Below the pieces are notes generated by a model. The model did no database searches, was not told where the DNA came from, and saw only the letters and a list, made by a program, of their open reading frames with translations. 64,000 bases of DNA from Candidatus Sulfidibacterium hydrothermale (GTDB lineage: Bacteria; Bacteroidota; Bacteroidia; Bacteroidales; F082): NCBI RefSeq assembly GCF_020149915.1, contig NZ_CP083760.1, forward strand, positions 1,674,001 to 1,738,000. Direction: 5' to 3'. A program made the translations under genes and the position numbers. Shown piece by piece: positions 40,824-50,127 of the stretch; position 1 is the stretch's first letter, and each line of letters begins with the position of its first letter.

Positions 40824-43328
40824 TCAGCTTTCGGCATCCGGATTTTTTCCGATGTAATGATTTAGTATTTGGATCAATTTCTTTTGGGCAATAGGTTTTG
40901 TGATAAAATCATCGCAACCGGCTTTCAGGGCAGCCTCTTTGTCTGATGCAAAAGCGTGAGCTGTTTGGGCAATTACCGGCAGGGTAGGGCGAAAAGCCTT
41001 AATTTGTCGGGTGGCTTCCAAACCGTTTAATTCCGTTAGTTTAATGTCCATCAAAACCAGGTCGATCTCTGGGTGTTTTTTGGTTAATGCCACGGCTTCT
41101 TTACCGGAGATCGTACGGATGATTTCCACATTTTGTGGAGATAGGATTGCCTTGAGATACAGAAATCCGGTTTCGTCGTCTTCTGCTATGAGAATTACCG
41201 GTTTTTTCTTTTGTTTTATAAGCCGTACCGGTTTTTGATTTTCTCCGGAAGAGGGCGCTTTTTGCATTTTTGTTGTTGATAACGGCAAGGTAAAATAAAA
41301 GGTGGAACCTTTTCCCGGGACAGATTTCAACCACATTCTTCCACCCAGCAACTCGGTCAGATTTTTACTGATGGGAAGCCCCAGTCCGGCTCCCTCAAAA
41401 TCGCGAGAGATGGAAGTGTCGGCTTGATAAAAACGTTCGAAAATCAGCTTCTGATGCTGGGGGAAAATGCCTCGGCCGGTGTCTTTTACCCAGAACAGAA
41501 ACTCATGTTCCTGTTTTTGATATCCCAATTCGATGCTCCCTTTCTCGGTGAACTTCAGTGCATTTCCCAGCAGGTTATTGATGATTTGTGTGAGTCTTTC
41601 AGGATCTGTTTGTATGGTGTCTTCTCCGTCGGGGAGCGAAAACCGGAATTGAATGCTCAGGTTTTTCTTTTGGGCCTGTAACTCAAAAGGTTGGCGTAGT
41701 TCGTTTAGTAACTGGTTAAGCGAAAAAGGAACGATCTTCAGCGGAATGGAACCCGATTCAATTCGGGAGATATCAATAATATTATTGATCAGGTTAAGCA
41801 GCCGGCGTCCGCTTTTTAAAATATAACTTGCATAAGTTTTGATTTGTTGGGCCGGATAATCTTCCATTGCCAGGAGTTCGGCAAAACCCAGTATTCCATT
41901 AAGCGGTGTGCGGATTTCGTGTGAGATATTTTGCAGAAATGCCGTTTTCAGCCGGTCGCTTTCTTCCGCTTTTTCTTTGGCTTTTATCAATTCTTCCCAC
42001 AGTTTCTTTTTCTCGGTGATATCTTCTTTTATGCCGAGCAGGTGGGTGATTTCTCCGGTGTTATTAAAAATAGGGGAGATGAGTGCGTTTTCCCAATACA
42101 ACTCGCCGTTTTTTCTTTTGTTCAGGAATTCTCCGTTCCACTCTTTTCCGGATAAAATAGTGTTCCATAGGTTTTTGTAGAAAGCCAGGTCGTGTTCTCC
42201 TGATTTTAAGATTCTTGGGTTTTGGCCAATGGCTTCTTCCAGGGTGTAACCGGTTACTTCTGTGAACTTGGAATTGATGTATTCGATATTTCCGTCGGTA
42301 TCGGTGATGACGATGGAAGCGGGATTTTGCTCTACGGCTTTGGACAGTTTCCGGTCAAATTCTTCGGTTTTCTTTTGTTCGATATAAAGGCTTAACTGGC
42401 TGGCAATGGTGCTGAAAATTTCTTTGGCTTTATCGTCGTAAGCATTCGGATCAGAATAACTTTGAACTGCCATGATTCCCAAAGGACGGTTTTTAATGAT
42501 AAGAGGAGCTCCCATCCAGCTTTCTGATCGGGCGCCTATTAAAGTAATTTCCCCTTTTCGGGCCAATTTTAGGATCTCCTTTTTTTTGAAGAGCATGGTT
42601 TTCCTTTTCTTCATAACAATGGCAGAAAGGGAATGATGAGGGGGAATTTCTTTGACGTATTTTTTTTCGTCAGCACCAAGTATGGTGGTTAGTTTATCGG
42701 CTTTGGGGTCATATAAGGCAATGAAAATATTTTTGGCATCAATCACTTTATTGAGCTCATCTTTCACGGTAATAAAAAGCTCTTGTAATGTATGGGAAGT
42801 GATCATGCGATGGGCAATATTGAACTGGATTTCCCGGAACAAATGACTGCGTTTTTCTTCGGAAATATCTTTTACTGCGCCAATGATGGCTTTTAACCGA
42901 TTGTTCTGTTTGTCCCAAACCGGAATACAGGAAGTTTGAACATGGACATCTTTCCCGTTTTTATGGACTAAACGCACTTCTGTGTTTACACGTTGATTTT
43001 TTAATAATTTTTGAAAGGCCTCTGTATCTTTATCATGGTCTTCGGGATGTAAAATCTTGGGCCATCCGGTAATTTTAGAATATTCCTGAAAAGAATAGCC
43101 GGTAATTTTTTTAAAAGAACCTGCTACCCAGTGAATTTCTCTTCTGTTATCAGGAAAGACCCTGGTTTCGAAGACATAATCAGAAGTAAGGCTGGTAATA
43201 ATTTGGTATCGCTCCTGGTTTTGTTTTAAAATGTCCTCGATTTCCAATCGCCGTTTGATTTCAGCATTTAAATCACGTTTATAATCCTCAAGCAGGCTGT
43301 CTAATGATTTATTCCCCTTTCCTTCCAT
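40824..43328 (-). CDS. Hybrid sensor histidine kinase (PAS-GAF-PAS-HK-REC)
   Basis: An 834-residue cytoplasmic hybrid kinase without membrane segments. From the N-terminus: coiled coil, PAS with PAC (about 40-160), GAF (165-315), PAS with PAC (325-440), dimerisation domain with phospho-His in ISHEIRTPLNG (about H470), ATPase domain with NLLGNALKFTEKG, DTGRGI and GLGLPISK, and a C-terminal receiver with phospho-Asp in LVLMDIKL (about D761). The start at 43361 lies inside a -7 box, so the ATG at 43328 is used. Signal unknown; no partner Hpt is adjacent, but one is encoded at 54765-55112, and a similar receiver-only protein is next upstream (43492-43881). Confidence 0.92.
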   Translation of the reverse strand: MEGKGNKSLDSLLEDYKRDLNAEIKRRLEIEDILKQNQERYQIITSLTSDYVFETRVFPDNRREIHWVAGSFKKITGYSFQEYSKITGWPKILHPEDHDKDTEAFQKLLKNQRVNTEVRLVHKNGKDVHVQTSCIPVWDKQNNRLKAIIGAVKDISEEKRSHLFREIQFNIAHRMITSHTLQELFITVKDELNKVIDAKNIFIALYDPKADKLTTILGADEKKYVKEIPPHHSLSAIVMKKRKTMLFKKKEILKLARKGEITLIGARSESWMGAPLIIKNRPLGIMAVQSYSDPNAYDDKAKEIFSTIASQLSLYIEQKKTEEFDRKLSKAVEQNPASIVITDTDGNIEYINSKFTEVTGYTLEEAIGQNPRILKSGEHDLAFYKNLWNTILSGKEWNGEFLNKRKNGELYWENALISPIFNNTGEITHLLGIKEDITEKKKLWEELIKAKEKAEESDRLKTAFLQNISHEIRTPLNGILGFAELLAMEDYPAQQIKTYASYILKSGRRLLNLINNIIDISRIESGSIPLKIVPFSLNQLLNELRQPFELQAQKKNLSIQFRFSLPDGEDTIQTDPERLTQIINNLLGNALKFTEKGSIELGYQKQEHEFLFWVKDTGRGIFPQHQKLIFERFYQADTSISRDFEGAGLGLPISKNLTELLGGRMWLKSVPGKGSTFYFTLPLSTTKMQKAPSSGENQKPVRLIKQKKKPVILIAEDDETGFLYLKAILSPQNVEIIRTISGKEAVALTKKHPEIDLVLMDIKLTELNGLEATRQIKAFRPTLPVIAQTAHAFASDKEAALKAGCDDFITKPIAQKKLIQILNHYIGKNPDAES

Positions 43329-43360
43329 GATAACCAGAACTTTAAATGATTTTGTTTTCA

Positions 43361-43368
43361 CAAAAGTA
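43361..43368 (-). promoter_or_regulatory. -7 box for the hybrid kinase
   Basis: Reads TActTTTG on the minus strand, 32 bases before the ATG at 43328, and overlaps the alternative ATG at 43361. Confidence 0.5.
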
Positions 43369-43491
43369 TGAAATAAAGGGTGAGAATTACTTTTGTTAAA
43401 ACAATTCTTTGGCGGTTACCCCTTATTTCAGCTTATCTGTAATTATTATACAGATTTTTCGAGTTAAAATGTGTTGAGCCGTGGCCGGTAG

Positions 43492-43881
43492 TTATACGTT
43501 CAGATATTTTTCCATCATATCGAAAAGCTTTTCGCGCAGGATGGGTTTGGTAATGTATTCGTCGGCTCCTGATTTTAAAGAGTTTATTTTGTCATAGTCA
43601 AAAGCATAAGCCGTTTCAACAATAACCGGAATTTGGGGGAAGTTTTTTTTCAGTTCTCGTGTGGCGGTTAGTCCATCTTTAATGGGCATTTTAATATCCA
43701 TCAGAACCAGGTCAATTCTGGGATGGTCGTTACAGTAGGCTACAGCTTCTTTCCCGTTTCGTACAAAGGAAAGAGTAGCTTTTGTGGGTTCCAGTACTTT
43801 CGCAAAATATCTTCTTGACAGGCTGTCATCATCAGCAATCAGAATTTTTTTGTCGGGCCACTGATATCTGGAGTAGTCCAT
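43492..43881 (-). CDS. Receiver-only response regulator
   Basis: A 129-residue CheY-like protein: acidic pocket IADDD (residues 15-19), phospho-Asp D62 in LVLMDIKMP, VIVETAYAF with the conserved Thr, and the Lys of EYITKPI. It has no output domain. Its segment LVLMDIKMP-KDGLTATRELK closely resembles the receiver of the hybrid kinase encoded 164 bases downstream, so one may derive from the other. It may shuttle phosphate within a phosphorelay with the hybrid kinase and the Hpt protein at 54765. Confidence 0.92.
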   Translation of the reverse strand: MDYSRYQWPDKKILIADDDSLSRRYFAKVLEPTKATLSFVRNGKEAVAYCNDHPRIDLVLMDIKMPIKDGLTATRELKKNFPQIPVIVETAYAFDYDKINSLKSGADEYITKPILREKLFDMMEKYLNV

Positions 43882-43906
43882 GTTAAATTTAGTTTGTTTG
43901 TTTATG

Positions 43907-43914
43907 CAAAATTA
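43907..43914 (-). promoter_or_regulatory. -7 box for the receiver gene
   Basis: Reads TAatTTTG on the minus strand, 25 bases before the ATG at 43881. Confidence 0.5.
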
Positions 43915-43957
43915 CAAAATAGTGGGAAGCCGGAAAAGGAAAATGTCGGCTTTTGCT

Positions 43958-43965
43958 TATTTTTG
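43958..43965 (+). promoter_or_regulatory. -7 box for the rhomboid gene
   Basis: Reads TAttTTTG, 23 bases before the ATG at 43989. Confidence 0.5.
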
Positions 43966-43988
43966 CCTGAAAATAAAGACTTTTTTTT

Positions 43989-44594
43989 ATGAATATTTTT
44001 ATTCTTGCAGTTACGGTGGTGGTTTCCATTTGGGCATTTAATGATTCTTCTTTGTTTAGTCGTTTAAAGTTTAGCCCGTATCAAATTCATCACCGCGAAG
44101 AAGTATGGCGGTTTGGAACGTATGCCCTGGTTCATGCAGGATGGCTGCATTTATTGGTCAATATGTGGGTGCTGTATTCTTTCGGGAATATTGTGGAACG
44201 TGCTTTCCGTTTAAACTATGGGGTAAAGGGCTTGTTTTACTATTTTTTGTTTTATCTCGGCGGGGTTTTGTTCTCGGTACTTTTCGATTACGGAAAATAT
44301 AAAAACAATGTGTATTACAGTGCTGTGGGAGCTTCGGGAGCTGTGTCGGCTGTGGTATTTTCAAGTATCCTGATTTTTCCCACGGGCAGCATTTATCTTT
44401 TCCCCATTCCTTTTGCTATTCCGTCGTGGCTTTTCGGAATCCTGTATCTCGTTTATACCGCTTATATGCAGCGAAAAGGTACGGACAATGTTGGACATAG
44501 TGCGCACTTCTGGGGGGCAATTTTCGGAATGATGTTAACGGTTGTGCTGTTGCCGGGTGTTCTTCATAATTTCTTTTTCCAGCTTGGGTTTTAA
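43989..44594 (+). CDS. Rhomboid-family intramembrane serine protease
   Basis: A 201-residue membrane protein with about six helices. Rhomboid motifs: HAGWLHLLVNMW (H54 and N58), the nucleophile GASG with Ser116, and the catalytic His in GHSAHFWGA (about H173). The L1-loop feature WR is present as EVWRFGTYALVHA. Rhomboids cut transmembrane substrates in the bilayer. The target is unknown; it lies directly upstream of a polysaccharide export and assembly set and may be unrelated to it. Length is at the short, minimal end of the family. Confidence 0.92.
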   Translation: MNIFILAVTVVVSIWAFNDSSLFSRLKFSPYQIHHREEVWRFGTYALVHAGWLHLLVNMWVLYSFGNIVERAFRLNYGVKGLFYYFLFYLGGVLFSVLFDYGKYKNNVYYSAVGASGAVSAVVFSSILIFPTGSIYLFPIPFAIPSWLFGILYLVYTAYMQRKGTDNVGHSAHFWGAIFGMMLTVVLLPGVLHNFFFQLGF

Positions 44595-44627
44595 AACCGC
44601 AAAAACGGAAGTTGCCGCGCATTTGTA

Positions 44628-44635
44628 TATCTTTG
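44628..44635 (+). promoter_or_regulatory. -7 box for the Wzx-like gene
   Basis: Reads TAtcTTTG and ends 4 bases before the ATG at 44640, as at aroB. It implies a leaderless or very short-leader mRNA. Confidence 0.4.
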
Positions 44636-44639
44636 TGAA

Positions 44640-46127
44640 ATGCAGAAGAAATTTCTGAAAAACCTGGTCTTTTTACTTTTCCTGAATTTACTGGTGAAAC
44701 CCTTTTGGATTCTCGGTATTGACAGAACCGTACAGAATATGGTGGGAAGCCGGGAATACGGATTTTATTTTGCAGTTTTCAATTTCTCCTATCTTTTTTA
44801 CATCTTTCTCGATTTAGGAATTACGAATTTTAATAACCGGAACATTGCCCGGAATCATGATCAGCTGAAAGAGCACTTCGGCGGAATGGCCGTAATGAAA
44901 TTATTACTGGGCGTTGTTTATGGAGTACTGATCTTTCTGGTGGCTTGGCTGATTGGCTATCGCGGACGCCAACTTTATCTTTTGGCCTGGGTAGGATTTA
45001 ATCAGTTTTTGCTTTCGTTTATTCTGTATTTACGGTCAAATATTTCGGGTTTGCTCATGTTTACTGTTGACAGCGTGCTCTCGGTCATGGACCGTATACT
45101 CATGATCGGTATGGTGGGGGTGCTGCTGTGGACCGGAATTTTTCATGGGCGGTTTTCCATCGAGTGGTTTGTTTATGCACAAACGGTGGCCTATTTGCTG
45201 ACTGCTGCAGTGGCCTGGGTGGTGTTGCTGAAGAAATCCGGTAAGCTTACCCTGCGATGGGATGTGGACTTTTTTAAGTTGGTTTTACGCCGGAGTTTCC
45301 CTTTTGCTTTACTGGTTTTGCTGATGAGTTTTTATTCCCGGATGGATAGTGTGATGATTGAGCGGCTTTTGCCGGTTCCGGTAGGCGACCAGCAGGCGGG
45401 AGTTTATGCACAGGCCTTCCGGTTGCTGGATGCGGCCCAGAATCTGGCTTATCTTTTTGCTGTATTGTTACTGCCTCTCTTTTCAAAAATGCTGAAAGAT
45501 AAGATTCCGGTGGATAATCTGGTCCGGTTGGCGTTTTCGATTATGATGACAGGGGTTGTGATCGGTGCCGTAACCACTCATTTTTTTGCCAAAGATTTGA
45601 TGCAATGGATGTACCCGGTTCGTCATGGCGAAACGGCCATGGCGTATCAACTGCGAATGGAACAGTCGGCAACCATTTTCCGGCTTTTGATGTGGGGCTT
45701 TGCCGGAATTGCTTCGAATTATATTTTTGGGACTTTACTTACGGCTAATAATAACCTGCGGGTGTTAAACGGAATCGCTTTATCCGGACTTATAATTAAT
45801 TTTACCTTGAATTTTTTGCTTATTCCGCATTATCAGGCAGTGGGTTCGGCAGTGGCTACGTTGGTTACACAATGGGGCACAGCGGTTCTTCAGCTGATCT
45901 TCGCCTTCCGGTTGGTGCGGCTGAACATCCGGCGCGATTTGTGGCTTCGCCTTTTTGTATTGCTTGCCGGAACTTTCTTGGCCGGGCTGCTCCTGCAGGA
46001 GGCAGGCATTTTATCATGGAAAATGCAGTTGTTGTTACTTCCGGGAGTGGGATTGTTAATGGGGGTTTTAATGAAAACATTGGATGTGAAAAAGTTCTGG
46101 TTGCTTGTTTCGGAAAAAACAGCCTGA
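44640..46127 (+). CDS. Wzx-like polysaccharide flippase (MOP superfamily)
   Basis: A 495-residue membrane protein with 12-14 predicted helices and the layout of the MOP/MATE polysaccharide transporters: N-terminal KPFWILGIDRTVQNMVGSREYGFYFAV, mid-region VLLMSFYSRMDSVMIERLL, and GLIINFTLNFLLIPHYQAVG near the end, typical of Wzx/RfbX proteins. It would flip lipid-linked oligosaccharide across the inner membrane. It leads a group with Wzz-like and Wzy-like genes on the same strand, 150 bases ahead of the next. Confidence 0.85.
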   Translation: MQKKFLKNLVFLLFLNLLVKPFWILGIDRTVQNMVGSREYGFYFAVFNFSYLFYIFLDLGITNFNNRNIARNHDQLKEHFGGMAVMKLLLGVVYGVLIFLVAWLIGYRGRQLYLLAWVGFNQFLLSFILYLRSNISGLLMFTVDSVLSVMDRILMIGMVGVLLWTGIFHGRFSIEWFVYAQTVAYLLTAAVAWVVLLKKSGKLTLRWDVDFFKLVLRRSFPFALLVLLMSFYSRMDSVMIERLLPVPVGDQQAGVYAQAFRLLDAAQNLAYLFAVLLLPLFSKMLKDKIPVDNLVRLAFSIMMTGVVIGAVTTHFFAKDLMQWMYPVRHGETAMAYQLRMEQSATIFRLLMWGFAGIASNYIFGTLLTANNNLRVLNGIALSGLIINFTLNFLLIPHYQAVGSAVATLVTQWGTAVLQLIFAFRLVRLNIRRDLWLRLFVLLAGTFLAGLLLQEAGILSWKMQLLLLPGVGLLMGVLMKTLDVKKFWLLVSEKTA

Positions 46128-46190
46128 CAGCAGTTTGCTGTTTCGCACGGGGAAAGGGATTTTTTTCTTTCATATCCCCGTTAATTTTTC

Positions 46191-46198
46191 TACTTTTG
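46191..46198 (+). promoter_or_regulatory. -7 box upstream of the Wzz-like gene
   Basis: Reads TActTTTG, 79 bases before the ATG at 46278; the leader is long compared with neighbours. Confidence 0.4.
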
Positions 46199-46277
46199 AT
46201 TTTTTTAAAGAAAGAGATTTATTTTCTAAAAACTGGTTGCGCCGAAGCGCATCAATCTTATTTTTAAAACAAAACCT

Positions 46278-47237
46278 ATGGATTATCAATTTGACAGCCG
46301 GGAGAGCTGGAAGATTTTAATGAAATGGAAATACCATCTTTTAATCATTGTTTTGCTTACTGCGGCGCTGTCCGCTTTTTTTTCCGGACCACGGTTTATT
46401 ACGCCGCTGTATAAATCATATGCTGTGGTCTATCCTGATAATATCAAAGCTTATTCCAAAGAAAGTACCACGGAACAGATGATACAGATCTTTCAGTCAC
46501 AGGATATTGTGGATAGTATGATCCGTAAATTTTCTTTGGGGAAACACTATGAAATTGATCCGCATTACAAATATTATCTTACCGAGTTGTTGCGCCAGTA
46601 TCACGAAAATGTTTCTATCTCCAAAACCAGTTATGAAGCGGTAAGAGTTGCTGTTTTGGATAAAAGTCCGGATACGGCGAAGCTGATGGTCGATGCTTTG
46701 TTGGATTTTTATAACCGGAAAGTACGCCGTATGCAAAAAGAGAAATTTAGAGAGCTGGCTGATGCTTATGCCGGACAGTTGCACCGGCAACGGGTTTTTA
46801 TGGATTCGTTGAAAAATCGCTTGCGTGAGTTGGGAACGAAAGAAGGAATTTTTGAATATGATTATCAGTCACAGCAGATTATGAAAGCCTATTTGCATAA
46901 TGTGCAGACCAATCCATCGAAAGCGGATGTGGCTGAAGCAAAACGGCTGGCAAGGAATATGGGAAAATACGGCGGAGAGCTGGTGCAACTGGTGAATATG
47001 TTAAAAAAAGAAGCCGCTGCCTACGTTCAGGTAAAATTGAATTATGAATTGGAATATCGTCATGTGGTTTCCAATGTGACTTATACCAACGTGGTTACTT
47101 ATCCGTTTGTTCCTGATAAAAAGGATTATCCTATCCGCTGGCTCATCGTTCTTATCTCGGTCTTGTCGGTATTTACACTTTCTCTGGTAGTCATTTCTTT
47201 TCTGGAAAAGAAAAGATCAGGACAAAATGAGCAGTAG
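46278..47237 (+). CDS. Wzz-like chain-length determinant
   Basis: A 319-residue membrane protein with the Wzz layout: one helix near the N-terminus (residues 17-34, YHLLIIVLLTAALSAFF), a periplasmic, coiled-coil-rich domain, and a second helix close to the end (289-310, WLIVLISVLSVFTLSLVVI). It lacks a C-terminal kinase domain. The second-helix entry PFVPDKKDYPIRWLIV matches the proline-rich motif of polysaccharide co-polymerases. It would set chain length with the Wzy-like ligase/polymerase that starts 2 bases after its stop. Confidence 0.78.
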   Translation: MDYQFDSRESWKILMKWKYHLLIIVLLTAALSAFFSGPRFITPLYKSYAVVYPDNIKAYSKESTTEQMIQIFQSQDIVDSMIRKFSLGKHYEIDPHYKYYLTELLRQYHENVSISKTSYEAVRVAVLDKSPDTAKLMVDALLDFYNRKVRRMQKEKFRELADAYAGQLHRQRVFMDSLKNRLRELGTKEGIFEYDYQSQQIMKAYLHNVQTNPSKADVAEAKRLARNMGKYGGELVQLVNMLKKEAAAYVQVKLNYELEYRHVVSNVTYTNVVTYPFVPDKKDYPIRWLIVLISVLSVFTLSLVVISFLEKKRSGQNEQ

Positions 47238-47239
47238 TG

Positions 47240-48691
47240 ATGCGGCCTGTGGCAAAAACAAGAAATATTATCCTTTTATACCTTCTTGTGGGGCTGTTTT
47301 TGTGGGGAGGATTGTATTTTTTGATCCGGCGTGAAACGTTGTGGTTTTTTGTTTTGCCTTTGGTGTTGATTGTTGCTTATTATTACCTTGTTTCTTTGGA
47401 TAAGGTATTGTTGTTCATTACTTTTTTTACGCCGTTAGCGATTAACTTCCAGGATCCGCGTATCGGAGCCGCATTGTCAATACCTACTGAACCGCTGATG
47501 TTTGGTGTGGTGATTGTTTTCTTGGGAAATGTATTGCTGACCCGCCGTTATCCGCGGAGCGTGGCGGCTCATCCTTTATCTTATCTGTTGTATTTTAGTC
47601 TTTTGTGGATGTTTGTTACTTCTGTTACCAGCCAGTTGCCGTTGGTTTCGTTTAAACATCTGCTGTCGCGAATATGGTTTGTCATTCCTTTTTATTTTGT
47701 GGCTGTGCCCATGTTTCGCCAAAAACGCAATATCTATCGTTTTTTGTGGCTTTACATAGTTGCTTTAAGCGGAGTTATTGTCTATACCCTGATTCGTCAT
47801 GCTGCCCATGGTTTTGACGAAGATTCAGGCCATTGGGTGATGTCTCCGTTCTATAATGACCACACGGCTTATGGAGCAGCCATTGCCATGTATTTGCCGG
47901 TGTTGGGAGGAATGTTGCTGGCTTCCGGCTATTCTTTTTGGAAAAAAGTGCTGGTGGTTTTGCCCTTTTTTGCGTTGTTTACAGTAGCTGTGGTTCTGTC
48001 GTATACCCGGGCGGCCTGGCTGAGCCTGGGAGTGGCTGCTATTGTCCTGGTCATTGTTTTGCTGCGTATTCGTTTTCGTTGGGTAGCTCTGGGGACAGTG
48101 GTATTGGTCGTAATAGGAATACTTTCTTACCAGTCGGTTTTAGACCGAATGGAAAAAAATCGCCAGGATTCTTCTACCAATATGGAACAACACCTGCAGT
48201 CGATGACTAATATTTCGTCAGATGCTTCCAATCTGGAGCGGTTAAACCGGTGGGCATCTGCGATCCGGATGTTTGATCAACGTCCGTTGTTGGGATGGGG
48301 ACCAGGAACGTATCAATTTGTTTATGCACCTTTTCAGATGGCCAGCGAACGGACGGTTATTTCTACTAACTTGGGAGACCGGGGGACAGCACACAGCGAG
48401 TATCTCGGCCCACTTTCCGAAGAGGGAATTTTAGGCTTGCTTTCCGTCCTGTTATTATTTGGTTATGCTGTTTTTCTTGGTTTGACCATTCATTCCCGTT
48501 CTGATGACAAAGAAGTAAAATGGTTAAGCCTGGTAATTACCCTTGGGCTGATTACCTATTTTGTTCACGGATTTTTAAATAATTTTCTGGATACTGATAA
48601 GCTCTCGGTTCCTGTATGGGGTTTTATGGCTATTCTGGTGGCTTTGGATGTTTACGACCTCAGAAAAGAACAAGATTTGGTTGAATCATAA
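47240..48691 (+). CDS. Wzy/WaaL-like O-antigen polymerase or ligase
   Basis: A 483-residue membrane protein with about 10-12 helices and the O-antigen ligase (Wzy_C) pattern: the long periplasmic loop starts near residue 300 and includes NRWASAIRMFDQRPLLGWGPGTYQ and GTAHSEYLGPLSEEGILGL. The His in TAHSEYL and the Arg residues before the loop are typical. The longest frame begins with GTG at 47237, but the ATG at 47240 follows it directly. It completes the Wzx-Wzz-Wzy set and is followed by a bidirectional terminator. Polymerase versus ligase cannot be told apart here. Confidence 0.82.
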   Translation: MRPVAKTRNIILLYLLVGLFLWGGLYFLIRRETLWFFVLPLVLIVAYYYLVSLDKVLLFITFFTPLAINFQDPRIGAALSIPTEPLMFGVVIVFLGNVLLTRRYPRSVAAHPLSYLLYFSLLWMFVTSVTSQLPLVSFKHLLSRIWFVIPFYFVAVPMFRQKRNIYRFLWLYIVALSGVIVYTLIRHAAHGFDEDSGHWVMSPFYNDHTAYGAAIAMYLPVLGGMLLASGYSFWKKVLVVLPFFALFTVAVVLSYTRAAWLSLGVAAIVLVIVLLRIRFRWVALGTVVLVVIGILSYQSVLDRMEKNRQDSSTNMEQHLQSMTNISSDASNLERLNRWASAIRMFDQRPLLGWGPGTYQFVYAPFQMASERTVISTNLGDRGTAHSEYLGPLSEEGILGLLSVLLLFGYAVFLGLTIHSRSDDKEVKWLSLVITLGLITYFVHGFLNNFLDTDKLSVPVWGFMAILVALDVYDLRKEQDLVES

Positions 48692-48693
48692 AA

Positions 48694-48722
48694 AAAGCCG
48701 GAACTTTTTTAATTCCGGCTTT
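48694..48722. terminator. Bidirectional terminator between wzy-like and efp
   Basis: Perfect 10-pair hairpin AAAGCCGGAA / TTCCGGCTTT with a 9-base loop, flanked by A- and T-runs. It lies between two convergent genes and can serve both. Confidence 0.88.
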
Positions 48723-48743
48723 CCTTTTTTAATCGCGTAAAAT

Positions 48744-49310
48744 TTATTCTTTCACTCTTTCAGAATACTCGTGTGTTCGGGTATCCACCTTAATTTTATC
48801 TCCGATATTGATGAAAAGAGGCACTTTTACAATAGCACCGGTTTCGAGTTTGGCATCTTTAAAAGTATTGGTAGCGGTGTTCCCTTTTTCACCCGGTTCG
48901 GTGTAAACTACTTCCAGTGTAACGTAAGCAGGCATTTCACAGGCAATAGGAGACTCTGTTTCAGCATGAAAAGCAATGGTAACCAAATCTCCTTCTTTTA
49001 ATAAGTCAGGAGCAGGAATCATGGCTTCATCCAAAAAGGTTTGCTCGTAATCTTCCGTATTCATAAAATGATACTGTTCTCCTTCGCGATAAAGGAACTG
49101 GTAACTTCTTTTTTCAATACGTTGAACGTTAATTTTTACTCCGGAGGTAAAGGTGTTGGACAGAACACGTCCGGTTTTTACATTTTTTAGTTTTGTACGA
49201 ACAAAGGCCGGGCCTTTTCCCGGTTTTACATGTTGAAATTCAACGATGGTCCATAATTCGCCGTTGTGTTCAATGACCAGTCCGTTTCTGAAGTCTGCTG
49301 TTGTTGCCAT
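48744..49310 (-). CDS. efp: Elongation factor P
   Basis: A 188-residue EF-P, which binds the ribosomal E site and relieves stalling at polyproline stretches. The three barrel domains are clear: domain I with HVKPGKGPAFVRTKLKN (the modified residue would be Lys32 at the PGKGP tip), domain II around QYHFMNTEDYEQ, and the C-terminal VKVPLFINIGDKIKVDTRTHEY signature. It is the last gene of the lpxD-lpxC-fabZ-lpxA-efp series, 27 bases after lpxA. No EF-P modification gene is nearby. Confidence 0.97.
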   Translation of the reverse strand: MATTADFRNGLVIEHNGELWTIVEFQHVKPGKGPAFVRTKLKNVKTGRVLSNTFTSGVKINVQRIEKRSYQFLYREGEQYHFMNTEDYEQTFLDEAMIPAPDLLKEGDLVTIAFHAETESPIACEMPAYVTLEVVYTEPGEKGNTATNTFKDAKLETGAIVKVPLFINIGDKIKVDTRTHEYSERVKE

Positions 49311-49337
49311 AATAAAACAATAAGGTGTTTTAAAAAA

Positions 49338-50126
49338 TTACTCTTTTACTCTTCGATATCCGCGCATTATGCCGCGTTGTGAGTTTGCGATGAAGCTGAG
49401 AATCTCATCCCTGTCTTTGTTAATCGGCATATTGGCTTCGATGTAATCGGTAGCCTGAGAAATATTTCGTCCTTTCAGGTAAAGATTCCGGTAAACATCG
49501 TGGATAAAATTAATTTGCTCGTTGGAGTAGCCCCTTCTTCTGAGTCCAATGGAATTTACTCCGACAAAAGAGATGGGGTGTCTTCCGGCTTTGGTAAATG
49601 GCGGAACATCCTTGCTCACCATACTTCCACCGCCCACCATGCTGTGTTTGCCAATGTGAACAAACTGATGAACGGCCGACATGCCGCCAATAATGGCAAA
49701 ATCGTCAATTTCGATATGGCCGGCTAAATTACAGGCATTGGCAAGGATAACATTATTTCCGAGAATACAGTCGTGGGCAATATGTACGTATGCCATTAAA
49801 AGACAATTATTTCCCACTACGGTTTCCCAATTGGCTTTGGTTCCGCGGTTGATGGTAACAAATTCGCGAATGGTGACATTATCGCCAATCTTCACCAGCG
49901 TTTCTTCGCCTGAAAATTTAAGGTCCTGGGGAATGGCAGCAATCACTGCCCCGGGAAAAATCTTACAGTTTTTCCCGATACGGGCTCCTTCCATAATCGT
50001 TACATTGGAGCCGATCCAGGTTCCTTCACCAATTTCTACATTTTTTTCGATATTAACAAAAGGCTCGATTACAACATTCGGTGCAATTTTTGCCTGAGGA
50101 TGAACGTAGGCTAAAGGTTGATTCAT
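49338..50126 (-). CDS. lpxA: UDP-GlcNAc acyltransferase
   Basis: A 262-residue left-handed beta-helix enzyme, first step of lipid A synthesis: it adds a 3-hydroxyacyl group from ACP to UDP-GlcNAc. Hexapeptide repeats fill residues 10-170 (e.g. VEIGEGTWIGSNVTIMEGAR). The catalytic His is in MSAVHQFVHIGKHSMVGGG, followed by SKDVPPFTKAGRHP. The C-terminal helices include GYSNEQINFIHDVYRNLY. It starts 1 base after the fabZ stop and precedes efp by 27 bases. Confidence 0.96.
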   Translation of the reverse strand: MNQPLAYVHPQAKIAPNVVIEPFVNIEKNVEIGEGTWIGSNVTIMEGARIGKNCKIFPGAVIAAIPQDLKFSGEETLVKIGDNVTIREFVTINRGTKANWETVVGNNCLLMAYVHIAHDCILGNNVILANACNLAGHIEIDDFAIIGGMSAVHQFVHIGKHSMVGGGSMVSKDVPPFTKAGRHPISFVGVNSIGLRRRGYSNEQINFIHDVYRNLYLKGRNISQATDYIEANMPINKDRDEILSFIANSQRGIMRGYRRVKE

Positions 50127-50127
50127 T

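Noticed and set aside
46128-46150. Terminator ACAGCA-gtt-TGCTGT after the Wzx-like gene
   Set aside because: Only six pairs with a three-base loop and no T-run.
44640-48691. Complete capsule or O-antigen cluster
   Set aside because: Only Wzx-, Wzz- and Wzy-like genes are present; there are no glycosyltransferases in the window, so it is a partial set.
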